A program made the position numbers and the translations under genes. 64,000 bases of DNA from Ulvibacterium marinum. Lineage in GTDB: Bacteria > Bacteroidota > Bacteroidia > Flavobacteriales > Flavobacteriaceae. Location: NCBI RefSeq assembly GCF_003626755.1, contig NZ_RBCJ01000002.1, positions 372,001 through 436,000 on the forward strand, written 5' to 3'. This document shows, piece after piece, positions 25,137-31,734 of the stretch (position 1 is its first letter; every line of letters begins with the position of its first letter). Under the pieces are notes generated by a model. It did not search any database. It saw only the letters and a program-made list of their open reading frames with translations, and had not been told where the DNA came from.

Positions 25137-25492
25137 ACGAGAAAGAAACCAAAGAACTCATAGAGAAAAGTATCATCCCAACCTCTGATGGTTTTACCGA
25201 CAAACTGATGCTGCGTCTCGAAGCTAGGGAAGTCGACAAAAAAACCGCTGTGTGGCGTTTTATACCTACAATCTCTGCTATAACCGTGGTCGTGTTAGCG
25301 GTGAATTTTATTGTTTACAAATATCTGGAGTCCGGTGTTACACTATTCTCTACAGACCTAAAAGTTGATGGAATTCCTATTTTCTTGGCCACTACGGTCT
25401 TGTTACTTATTGCCATTAATCACATTTTGAAACTAAACCACATTTACAGCATTTCCAAGTCCAATCCTGGTCGTTTTAAAATGGAATCATGA
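25133..25492 (+). CDS. Putative anti-sigma partner, membrane protein
   Basis: A 119-residue protein. A short cytosolic N-terminus (KETKELIEKSIIPTSDGFTDKLMLRLEAREVDKK) precedes two hydrophobic helices (about 45-67, 80-98). Its position and 4-bp overlap with the sigma gene suggest an anti-sigma role. No zinc-binding anti-sigma motif is visible. Confidence 0.55.
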   Translation: MNEKETKELIEKSIIPTSDGFTDKLMLRLEAREVDKKTAVWRFIPTISAITVVVLAVNFIVYKYLESGVTLFSTDLKVDGIPIFLATTVLLLIAINHILKLNHIYSISKSNPGRFKMES

Positions 25493-25573
25493 TAGATTTA
25501 GCTGAGCCTCCTATTACTTCTGGGTGTCATACATTAAACTTTTATAGGGAAAGCTATTTTTATCATTAAATTG

Positions 25574-25592
25574 AAAGTTCAAAAAAACGATT
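25574..25592 (+). repeat. Junction motif 26 (AAAGTTCAAAAAAACGATT)
   Basis: Ends the sigma-operon unit. The preceding TTGAA forms TTGAA-AG-TTCAA. Confidence 0.85.
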
Positions 25593-25657
25593 TATTTCTT
25601 TTTTGTCGCCACTATCGACAATAGAAGTGAAAAAGAGTCAAAAAACATAATCAGATC

Positions 25658-26113
25658 ATGAAAAATAACTTTCTTTTTATCCTATGTTCCCTTATGGCAA
25701 TGCCATTGATTTATCCTCAGGAGACTGTTAGCAATACCGAACAAAGACAAGGAATTTATGACCTGGTCGAAAGTTACGCCCAGGCAAGGGAAAGTAAAGA
25801 TACCGTATTGCTCGAAAGTATTTTAGTGACCGATGTGGACCAATTGGTCTCTTCTGGAAATTGGAGAAATGGTAAAAAGGAATCTATGAAAGGGATGTTG
25901 CGCAGTTCTGCAAGCAATCCCGGAACAAGAACGCTCAAAGTTGAAAAAATACGATTTCTTAACTCAACGAGTGCAATTGCGGATGCCAGATATCAAATAC
26001 AGAATTCCGATAAGACTATCCGGAAGATGTGGAGCACTTTTATTGTTGTTTACAAAGAGGATAGATGGAAAATTGCTGCTATAAGAAATATGCTGCCCGC
26101 AAGACCGCAATAA
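25658..26113 (+). CDS. Secreted SnoaL/DUF4440-like protein
   Basis: A 151-residue protein. The signal peptide covers about 1-20 (MKNNFLFILCSLMAMPLIYPQ). The mature part has the NTF2-like pattern: helix GIYDLVESYAQARESKDTVLLESILVTDVDQL, then strands ending FIVVYKEDRWKIAAIRNML. This fold is common for small exported proteins with unknown ligands. Confidence 0.7.
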   Translation: MKNNFLFILCSLMAMPLIYPQETVSNTEQRQGIYDLVESYAQARESKDTVLLESILVTDVDQLVSSGNWRNGKKESMKGMLRSSASNPGTRTLKVEKIRFLNSTSAIADARYQIQNSDKTIRKMWSTFIVVYKEDRWKIAAIRNMLPARPQ

Positions 26114-26135
26114 AGCTTGCCATAGCGATTGATTC

Positions 26136-26154
26136 AAAGTTCAAATAAAGGAAA
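26136..26154 (+). repeat. Junction motif 27 (AAAGTTCAAATAAAGGAAA)
   Basis: GG form whose final GATx has become GAAA. The next gene is on the opposite strand. Confidence 0.75.
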
Positions 26155-26173
26155 ATAAATCATCAGGATAAAA

Positions 26174-26779
26174 CTAGAGTTTGGCAACTCTAATACTCGT
26201 AAGTCCATCCGCCGATTTGTGTACTTTCGATGTTTCCAGATCCCGGGCATTGATTCTTCCCATTCCATCCAAACGCAAATCGGATCTGTCCGCTTTGCCT
26301 GAAAACCTCATGGAACATAATCCATCCAAATCGACTTCTAATCTTTGAACGTCCACTTCAATTTTTCCTCTGATAAGCCCATCGCCTTTTACACTAAAAC
26401 TATTGCTCGAAACGGGATCAATGGAATAGACATATACCAAACCTTCCACATTAACCCCCTTTAATTCGGGATGCGTCAGATTCACTTTGATCCTAGGAGA
26501 GGAATGGCGTTTCCTAGTACCGCCGTAACGTTGCTTTTTACGAAGCCCTATGTACAAGGTGTTATTTTGAACGGTGATTCGATAATCCTCCATTTTTTTC
26601 TCATTTCTTGTTTCAAGATTGACCTTGGTCTCAGAACCTTCTTGTAAATATAGGCGTACGTTCCCGTCCAGTCGTACATTATCAAAGGCTTCTTCAATAT
26701 TTAGGGTTTCGGTATACTGCCCAATGACACTGCATACCGTTAAGAGCATTCCTGCTACTAGTAAACTTGCTTTTTTCAT
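26174..26779 (-). CDS. Secreted GIN-domain (DUF2807) protein
   Basis: A 201-residue exported protein encoded against the array direction. The signal peptide covers about 1-20 (MKKASLLVAGMLLTVCSVIG). A GIN/DUF2807 head domain of repeating beta-turn units follows (FDNVRLDGNVRLYLQEG, VNLTHPELKGVNVEGL, RLEVDLDGLCSMRFSGKAD). The family is predicted to be surface or adhesin-like in Bacteroidota. I chose the ATG at 26779 because it begins the signal peptide, although the frame stays open farther upstream. Confidence 0.8.
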   Translation of the reverse strand: MKKASLLVAGMLLTVCSVIGQYTETLNIEEAFDNVRLDGNVRLYLQEGSETKVNLETRNEKKMEDYRITVQNNTLYIGLRKKQRYGGTRKRHSSPRIKVNLTHPELKGVNVEGLVYVYSIDPVSSNSFSVKGDGLIRGKIEVDVQRLEVDLDGLCSMRFSGKADRSDLRLDGMGRINARDLETSKVHKSADGLTSIRVAKL

Positions 26780-27246
26780 AATCGGTTCATTTTTAAATAG
26801 ATGAATAGTTCTGCTATTAAAGACTCGGTTGTTTTGCTGTTTGTTACACTTATTTTTACTAATTATTCTGACCTTAAGGACTCGGCAGGATTTGAATACG
26901 CGACTTTCAAAGATGTTTTTAAACATGATCTTTTTGATTGATGAGTAAGTAAAATATGTATTTGGCAAACCCCGGAAGTTTGAAATAAACATCCTACGGA
27001 TGTTTATTCTCGATCTAATATTATGCCAAGAACACAATTAATTAAAAATCAAATGGTTATAGCCATATAACTAAAAATGTTCCCATGTTACTGTAAAAAA
27101 TATTTACATGAGATGTCCATTAATTGAACACCAGACTTGACTGGAGAGAATTGGTATTGGCTTGTCATTGACAGAAATGAATGCTCCTGTAAAACGAGCC
27201 TTTTATAGAAGTTGCATATTAATTTCTATCTTCATAATGTAACTTG
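26780..27246. other. Gene-free stretch upstream of the reversed GIN gene
   Basis: About 470 bp without a supported gene. It should contain the promoter of the minus-strand GIN gene. It also holds the hairpin at 26984-27008 and ends at junction motif 28. Confidence 0.5.
26984..27008. repeat. Perfect 11-bp hairpin
   Basis: AATAAACATCC at 26984-26994 pairs with GGATGTTTATT at 26998-27008 around a TAC loop. It could be a terminator, an operator or an RNA structure. Confidence 0.6.
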
Positions 27247-27265
27247 AAAGTTCAAAAAAACGATA
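27247..27265 (+). repeat. Junction motif 28 (AAAGTTCAAAAAAACGATA)
   Basis: The preceding TTGAA forms TTGAA-AG-TTCAA. The next gene starts 32 nt later. Confidence 0.85.
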
Positions 27266-27297
27266 GGCATATCGAAGTTAGTATTTAATCTCAAAAA

Positions 27298-27636
27298 GTG
27301 ATGAATAGAGTATTTCTTGTTTTTTCCTTAATAGCAATACTGATATTTACTTCATGCGGTAAGGATGAAGATGGAAGACAATACTATTGGGAACAAACCA
27401 AATGTTCCGATCCCTGGGGAACCGGAGAGAATGATTCGAACCTTGACACGACGAATGCACTGAAAGATTTTTTGAAAGATAATAGCATCAATATCTTGAG
27501 TATCAATTTTGATAATAATTCAACTCTGGATGTTCGGTGCGAATCGTGTGGTTGTGGTACCGGGCAAAGGATGTTAATATCCGTACCGGAATTGGATGAA
27601 GAAAAAATAGAAAACCTAGGTTTTCTCAAAGTATGA
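27298..27636 (+). CDS. Lipoprotein, cysteine-rich, unknown
   Basis: A 112-residue protein. The lipobox IFTSCGK (Cys20) is followed by KDEDGRQYYWEQTKCSD. A cysteine cluster CESCGCG occurs near residues 80-86, which suggests disulfides or metal binding. Not recognised. The next gene begins 8 nt downstream without a junction motif, so the two share a unit. Confidence 0.65.
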   Translation: MMNRVFLVFSLIAILIFTSCGKDEDGRQYYWEQTKCSDPWGTGENDSNLDTTNALKDFLKDNSINILSINFDNNSTLDVRCESCGCGTGQRMLISVPELDEEKIENLGFLKV

Positions 27637-27643
27637 ATATGGG

Positions 27644-27934
27644 ATGTGGAAATATAAAAATCTTGGACTTGTGATAGTAATCACTGTTATCGGATACAAC
27701 GTCTATGATTACTTTAAAGTAAAAAAGAGCATTCGAAAAGACGGAATTGAAGAATGTAGCAAGAAAATCAGAGTAACCAATCCGGAAATCGACAAAAAAA
27801 TTGCGGATAAATATTGTGAATGTGCTTTTGATAATCTCGGGGAAAATTATAAAAACTCAAATGTTGGAGCGGAAAAAATTCTTGAGAACGAAAAGTCAAT
27901 AATGCAAGACTGTCTTAATAAGGCCAAACAATGA
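27644..27934 (+). CDS. Small membrane-anchored hypothetical protein
   Basis: A 96-residue protein with one N-terminal helix (about 6-24). The soluble tail holds four cysteines (EECSKK, KYCECAF, QDCLNK). The pairing with the upstream cysteine-containing lipoprotein suggests a shared exported function. Not recognised. Confidence 0.55.
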   Translation: MWKYKNLGLVIVITVIGYNVYDYFKVKKSIRKDGIEECSKKIRVTNPEIDKKIADKYCECAFDNLGENYKNSNVGAEKILENEKSIMQDCLNKAKQ

Positions 27935-27947
27935 ATAACAAAACCAG

Positions 27948-27966
27948 AAAGTTTAAAGAAAGGATT
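27948..27966 (+). repeat. Junction motif 29 (AAAGTTTAAAGAAAGGATT)
   Basis: GG form with G at the variable centre. The next gene is on the minus strand. Confidence 0.8.
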
Positions 27967-27986
27967 GCCAAAATTAATTATTCAGC

Positions 27987-28340
27987 CTATTGAACATCTG
28001 GTACGATTTCAATATCTGTAATTTCAAAAAAATCTGCACATATATCCTCAAACTCGAATGACTCATAGATAAAGCCGCTGAAGTTTACTTTCAAGCCGTC
28101 AACTTCAAATTCAATCTCAAGATTGCATGGAAACAGTACACTTGTTGGGTTTCTATCAAGTCGTTCGTCCGGATCAATAAGATATCCGCAATCTCCATTG
28201 AAAATAACAGTGCCGTTGATATTATTTACAATGGTTACTATTCTCCTTCCTTCATCTTGAAAACAACCGGCAGTCGGTTCATCATCAGAACAGGAAAAAA
28301 GTACCAAAACGCTGAGTAGAAGCGAACAATATTTCATCAT
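27987..28340 (-). CDS. Lipoprotein of unknown function, reversed in the array
   Basis: A 117-residue lipoprotein. The signal peptide MMKYCSLLLSVLVLFSC has its lipobox Cys at 17, followed by SDDEPTAG. The mature part is beta-rich and acidic (TVIFNGDCGYLIDPDERLDR...NLEIEFEVDGLKVNFSG). Not recognised. It is transcribed against the array direction and flanked by motifs 29 and 30. Confidence 0.65.
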   Translation of the reverse strand: MMKYCSLLLSVLVLFSCSDDEPTAGCFQDEGRRIVTIVNNINGTVIFNGDCGYLIDPDERLDRNPTSVLFPCNLEIEFEVDGLKVNFSGFIYESFEFEDICADFFEITDIEIVPDVQ

Positions 28341-28385
28341 GGTTTAAATAAGATGACTAACTTAGTAATGGTTGCTTTTAAATTC

Positions 28386-28404
28386 AAAGTTTAAATACAC
28401 GATA
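28386..28404 (+). repeat. Junction motif 30 (AAAGTTTAAATACACGATA)
   Basis: Slightly diverged copy in the shared upstream region of the reversed lipoprotein and the amidohydrolase genes. Confidence 0.75.
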
Positions 28405-28493
28405 CCTGTATGCATCAATTACATATCGAAATAGGCGTCTAAAGATGTATTTTACATCTATATAAAAAGTTGTGCTTCATTAAACTCAAAATC

Positions 28494-29852
28494 ATGAAAA
28501 AACACTTTTCTTCATTACTGATATGGATACTAGTTTTTTACTCTTGCGAAGAGGAGAAGAAAAGTAAATATGATTTACTGATTTTAAATGCAACTATTAT
28601 TGATGTTAAAACGGGAACACTAAACAATGGAAGTTTTATTGCCATTTCAAATGATACAATTCGGTTGATTGGTAAGATGAACAACATGAACAAGCTCGAA
28701 TCATTAGAAACCATTGATGTCGATAATAAATATGTAATGCCCGGTCTATGGGATATGCATGTTCATTTTAGAGGAGGAGATTCTCTTATTCAGGAAAATA
28801 AAAATCTTCTTCCACTTTTTCTTAGCCATGGAGTTACAACCATCAGAGATGCTGGTGGAGATATAACCCCTAGTATAATGAAATGGCGAAATCAATTAAG
28901 AAATAAGACCCTCGATGGGCCAAATATTTTCACCTCAGGACCTAAACTTGATGGACCAAAACCAACATGGGAAGGCTCAATCAACATCGTCGATTCTAGT
29001 CAAATAAAAATGGCCTTAGATTCTCTAGAAGCAATAGATGTTGATTATGTAAAACTTTACAATTACAATTTAAGCAAAGAAATTTTTTATAACATTTTAA
29101 AAGAAGCGGAAAAGCGTGGTCTTAAAACAACTGGACATGTGCCCGAAACTGCTAATCTTATGGAAGCTATTGCATATGGATTAGATGGTGAGGAACATAT
29201 GTTCTCAAGTTTACAAGCTTGCTCAAAATTGGTCGATGGAAGACTTGAATTTGATTCTAAGATTGCCGAGGAGGTATATGCTAAAATGGCATCTAAAGAT
29301 TTTTATATCACTCCAACCTTACATATTGGAAAAATACTTACCGAGATATTGGATACCAATCATTCGAATGATGAATTATTACCATTTATAGGAAAGGGAA
29401 TTCAAAAGACATACCAGATGCGAATAAATAGTGCTATAAAAAGAAAAGCTGAAGGAAGTGATTTAGGAGCCAAAACAGAAAAGCAGTTTTCAGAAATGAT
29501 CGTTCCTATGTACCAAGCCGGAATCAACTTACTTGCTGGTTCAGACTGCGGTCCATTTAACTCCTATACCTATCCGGGAGAATCATTACATGGAGAATTA
29601 ATAATGTTAGTGGAAGCTGGACTTACTCCACAACAAGCACTTAAATGCTCTATAATTAATGGCCCTAAATTCTTTGGTTTGGAAAATTATTATGGAAGTA
29701 TAGAAAGTAATACAGTGGCAGATTTGATTGTATTAGACAAGAACCCTCTCGAAAATATTGAAAATATTGAAGAAATTAATACCGTGATTAATAAAGGAAA
29801 AGTACTTAGTAGAGGGTCAATTAGTCAAATATTGAAACCTTTGAAACACTAA
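28494..29852 (+). CDS. Exported amidohydrolase-family lipoprotein
   Basis: A 452-residue metal-dependent hydrolase. The lipobox is FYSCEEE. The metal-binding HxH is in WDMHVHFRGG, the carbamylated lysine candidate is in VDYVKLYNY, further histidines are in TTGHVPE and GEEHMFS, and the catalytic Asp is in GSDCGPF. It belongs to the imidazolonepropionase/prolidase-like group of amidohydrolases. The substrate is unknown. ATG 28494 gives the signal peptide, while an upstream in-frame start at 28470 does not. Confidence 0.85.
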   Translation: MKKHFSSLLIWILVFYSCEEEKKSKYDLLILNATIIDVKTGTLNNGSFIAISNDTIRLIGKMNNMNKLESLETIDVDNKYVMPGLWDMHVHFRGGDSLIQENKNLLPLFLSHGVTTIRDAGGDITPSIMKWRNQLRNKTLDGPNIFTSGPKLDGPKPTWEGSINIVDSSQIKMALDSLEAIDVDYVKLYNYNLSKEIFYNILKEAEKRGLKTTGHVPETANLMEAIAYGLDGEEHMFSSLQACSKLVDGRLEFDSKIAEEVYAKMASKDFYITPTLHIGKILTEILDTNHSNDELLPFIGKGIQKTYQMRINSAIKRKAEGSDLGAKTEKQFSEMIVPMYQAGINLLAGSDCGPFNSYTYPGESLHGELIMLVEAGLTPQQALKCSIINGPKFFGLENYYGSIESNTVADLIVLDKNPLENIENIEEINTVINKGKVLSRGSISQILKPLKH

Positions 29853-30060
29853 TAACGAAAGCACAACAAAGATGGCTATAAGTAATTGCTTGCCTGCCTG
29901 TCGGCAGACAGGTTCTCGCCTACTTCTGAAAATCCTCTCGGATTTTCAGTTTGGTGTACTTGCAACGCGCCCGAACGTAGTTCGGTACGGGCGGGAGTTA
30001 AGTGCTAAACCACACAACTACGCATAGCAGAGTACGCTAGCAGCAAGTTGAGAACCAAAC
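29853..30060. repeat. Highly structured intergenic element with three hairpins
   Basis: It begins TAACGAAAGCACAACAAAG and GGCTATAAGTAATTGCTTG. Three nested hairpins follow: CCTGTC/GACAGG (about 29897-29912), CTGAAAATCC/GGATTTTCAG (29926-29949), and CCGAAC/GTTCGG with outer CGCCCG/CGGGCG (about 29968-29995). It ends GCAGCAAGTTGAG. I recall very similar elements beside toxin, GNAT and restriction genes in many flavobacterial genomes. It differs from the 19-nt motif and replaces it at this junction. Confidence 0.7.
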
Positions 30061-30072
30061 ACAAAAAAATAA

Positions 30073-30753
30073 ATGATAACAAATTCAAATCTTCACTATA
30101 CACTAATTAAAGGAATAATCGATAACGGATTTGCACCAAGTGTTGAGGACCTTTCAAAAACACTTAAAGCAACAAAAAACGACATTGAAAACGGGTTAAA
30201 AAATTTACAGGAATATCACGGAATTGTTCTGCACCCTAACGAACCTAAAGTTTGGGTAATTCACCCATTTTCTTTGGCACCAACGAATTTCTATGTTAGA
30301 ACTAAAAACGGAGAATGGTGGGGAAACTGCGCGTGGTGTTCGCTTGGAGTGGCCGCATTGCTTAAAGATGACGTAAAAATAACGACAACTATCGGAGCGG
30401 AAACCAAACAAATCGAAATCAACATTATAAGTGGAGAAATTCAAGAAAAGAACTATTTCATTCATTTTCCAATTCCGATGAAGAATGCATGGGACAATGT
30501 AATATACACCTGTAGCAATATGTTGGTATTTGAAAATGAACAACAAATTGACGATTGGACAAGAAAGCACAACATTTCGAAAGGTGATATTCAACCGATT
30601 GAGAAGATTTGGAACTTCTCACAAAAATGGTACGGAAACCACCTAAACCCCAAATGGAAAAAATGGACGATTGAAGAAGCCAAAGAAATGTTTCGAGAAT
30701 TTGAACTTAACGGCAGGATTTGGAAACTTGCTGACTCGACTGAAAGATTTTAA
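30073..30753 (+). CDS. MerB (alkylmercury lyase)-like protein
   Basis: A 226-residue protein with an N-terminal winged-helix-like region (about 1-65) and a MerB-like core. Cys86 in GEWWGNCAWCSLG and Cys147 in YTCSNMLVF correspond to the two catalytic cysteines (96 and 159) of organomercurial lyase. The catalytic Asp99 position is Cys89 here. Without that aspartate, classical C-Hg cleavage may be lost or altered. No merA, merR or merT lies nearby, so it is not part of a mer operon. Confidence 0.72.
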   Translation: MITNSNLHYTLIKGIIDNGFAPSVEDLSKTLKATKNDIENGLKNLQEYHGIVLHPNEPKVWVIHPFSLAPTNFYVRTKNGEWWGNCAWCSLGVAALLKDDVKITTTIGAETKQIEINIISGEIQEKNYFIHFPIPMKNAWDNVIYTCSNMLVFENEQQIDDWTRKHNISKGDIQPIEKIWNFSQKWYGNHLNPKWKKWTIEEAKEMFREFELNGRIWKLADSTERF

Positions 30754-30779
30754 AAGCGAATTTCTGCTATATTCATGAA

Positions 30780-30798
30780 AAAGTTTAAATAAACGATA
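30780..30798 (+). repeat. Junction motif 31 (AAAGTTTAAATAAACGATA)
   Basis: Between the MerB-like and GNAT cassettes, 42 nt before the next ATG. Confidence 0.85.
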
Positions 30799-30840
30799 AA
30801 TGACCAAATTGGATTTTGGAAAACAAACTATACTCTTGGC

Positions 30841-31407
30841 ATGACTAATTTTCGAATTGAACCTTTAAGAAAGAATAATTGGGGGAAACTACTTGAGCTA
30901 TTTGGAGAGAAAGGAGCTGGTGCAAATTGTTGGTGCATGCATTTCCGGTTGCATAAATCGGCACATGAGGAAGGAAAAATTAATGACGGAAACAAAAGTG
31001 CACTCAAAAAGTTGGTTTGGGAAGGCAAACCAACAGGACTCATTGGATTTTATGATGATGTTCCTGTCGCATGGTGCGCATTATCCCCAAGGGAGGACTT
31101 TGCCAGGTTACAAAGGTCTAGGGTACATAAACCAATTGATGACAAAAAGGTTTGGTCAATACCTTGTACGTTCGTTTCCAAAGAGTTCAGAAAGCACGGT
31201 ATTTCGGTCGAGCTTTTGAAGGGGGCGGTAGAATATGCGAAACAAGAGGGCATAAAAATTTTGGAAGCGTATCCGACAATTCCAACTCAAGATAAATTAC
31301 CCGATGGTTTTTTATGGATAGGTCATTACAAGTCATTTGAGAAGGCAGGTTTCGAAATTGTTGATAGGACATCTAAGCATCGACCAATGGTCAGGTATTA
31401 TGTCTAA
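30841..31407 (+). CDS. GNAT-family N-acetyltransferase
   Basis: A 188-residue GCN5-related acetyltransferase. The N-terminal GANCWCMHFRL motif and GLIGFYDDVPVAWCALSPREDF strands are typical of a GNAT subgroup. The acetyl-CoA loop is represented by FVSKEFRKHGISVELLKGAVEYAK. The substrate is unknown. It is the last gene of the array, and motif 32 follows 4 nt after the stop. Confidence 0.82.
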   Translation: MTNFRIEPLRKNNWGKLLELFGEKGAGANCWCMHFRLHKSAHEEGKINDGNKSALKKLVWEGKPTGLIGFYDDVPVAWCALSPREDFARLQRSRVHKPIDDKKVWSIPCTFVSKEFRKHGISVELLKGAVEYAKQEGIKILEAYPTIPTQDKLPDGFLWIGHYKSFEKAGFEIVDRTSKHRPMVRYYV

Positions 31408-31411
31408 AATT

Positions 31412-31430
31412 AAAGTTCAAAGAAAGGATT
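31412..31430 (+). repeat. Junction motif 32 (AAAGTTCAAAGAAAGGATT), right end of the array
   Basis: Last clear copy. No further copies occur from here to 64000, apart from one weak resemblance near 41239. Confidence 0.85.
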
Positions 31431-31734
31431 GAATATAACATGTATATCTAACCTTTGGTCATAATCTCATGCAACCATTTTAATCTTGTATATCCTAAAA
31501 TATATAACATGGAAGGCCTAAACTATTTGATCGGCCTGGTTCGCAGTTCACCTTCTTTGATACTTGATTAAAAGTATAATATACCAAGTTTTTATGTACT
31601 TCTTTTTTTTAAGCAAGCACGCTGCAACTTGACCGAAATAATAAAACCGCGCTTTTCAACGAACCAGCATTGGCAAAAATTGTATATTAGTGAGGGTCGG
31701 ATTATTACAGTCTGACCTTTCTAAATTCAGTCCT
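31431..31734. other. Gene-free stretch right of the array
   Basis: About 300 bp, AT-rich, with no gene or motif copy. A short inverted repeat AGGCC/GGCCT surrounds CTATTTG near 31515-31540. It probably contains the promoter of the downstream regulator gene. Confidence 0.4.

Larger units (their letters stand above)
10951..31430 (+). mobile_element. Integron-like tandem gene-cassette array with a 19-nt junction motif
   Basis: About 37 genes, mostly under 200 codons, unrelated to each other and nearly all on the + strand. They are separated by 32 copies of the motif AAAGTTCAAATAAACGATT or close variants. The region is visibly more AT-rich than both flanks. Genes begin at the motif or soon after it, and neighbouring stops lie at or just before the next motif. 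A two-gene unit is duplicated with both ends inside the motif. No integrase lies in the window, and the motif lacks the GTTRRRY core and long inverted repeats of integron attC sites. Mobility is inferred. Confidence 0.75.

Noticed and set aside
11730-31430. Reading the repeated motif as a CRISPR array
   Set aside because: Spacing is 190 bp to 2.8 kb and the intervals are genes. The motif has no long repeat, no regular spacers and no cas genes.
11730-31430. Calling it a classical integron with attC sites
   Set aside because: No intI-like gene is in the window. The motif reads GTTYAAA instead of GTTRRRY, and no long imperfect palindromes surround the copies.
11730-31430. The motif as a plain promoter or ribosome-binding element
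   Set aside because: It lacks TAnnTTTG boxes in either orientation, also occurs before reversed genes, and coincides with duplication breakpoints.
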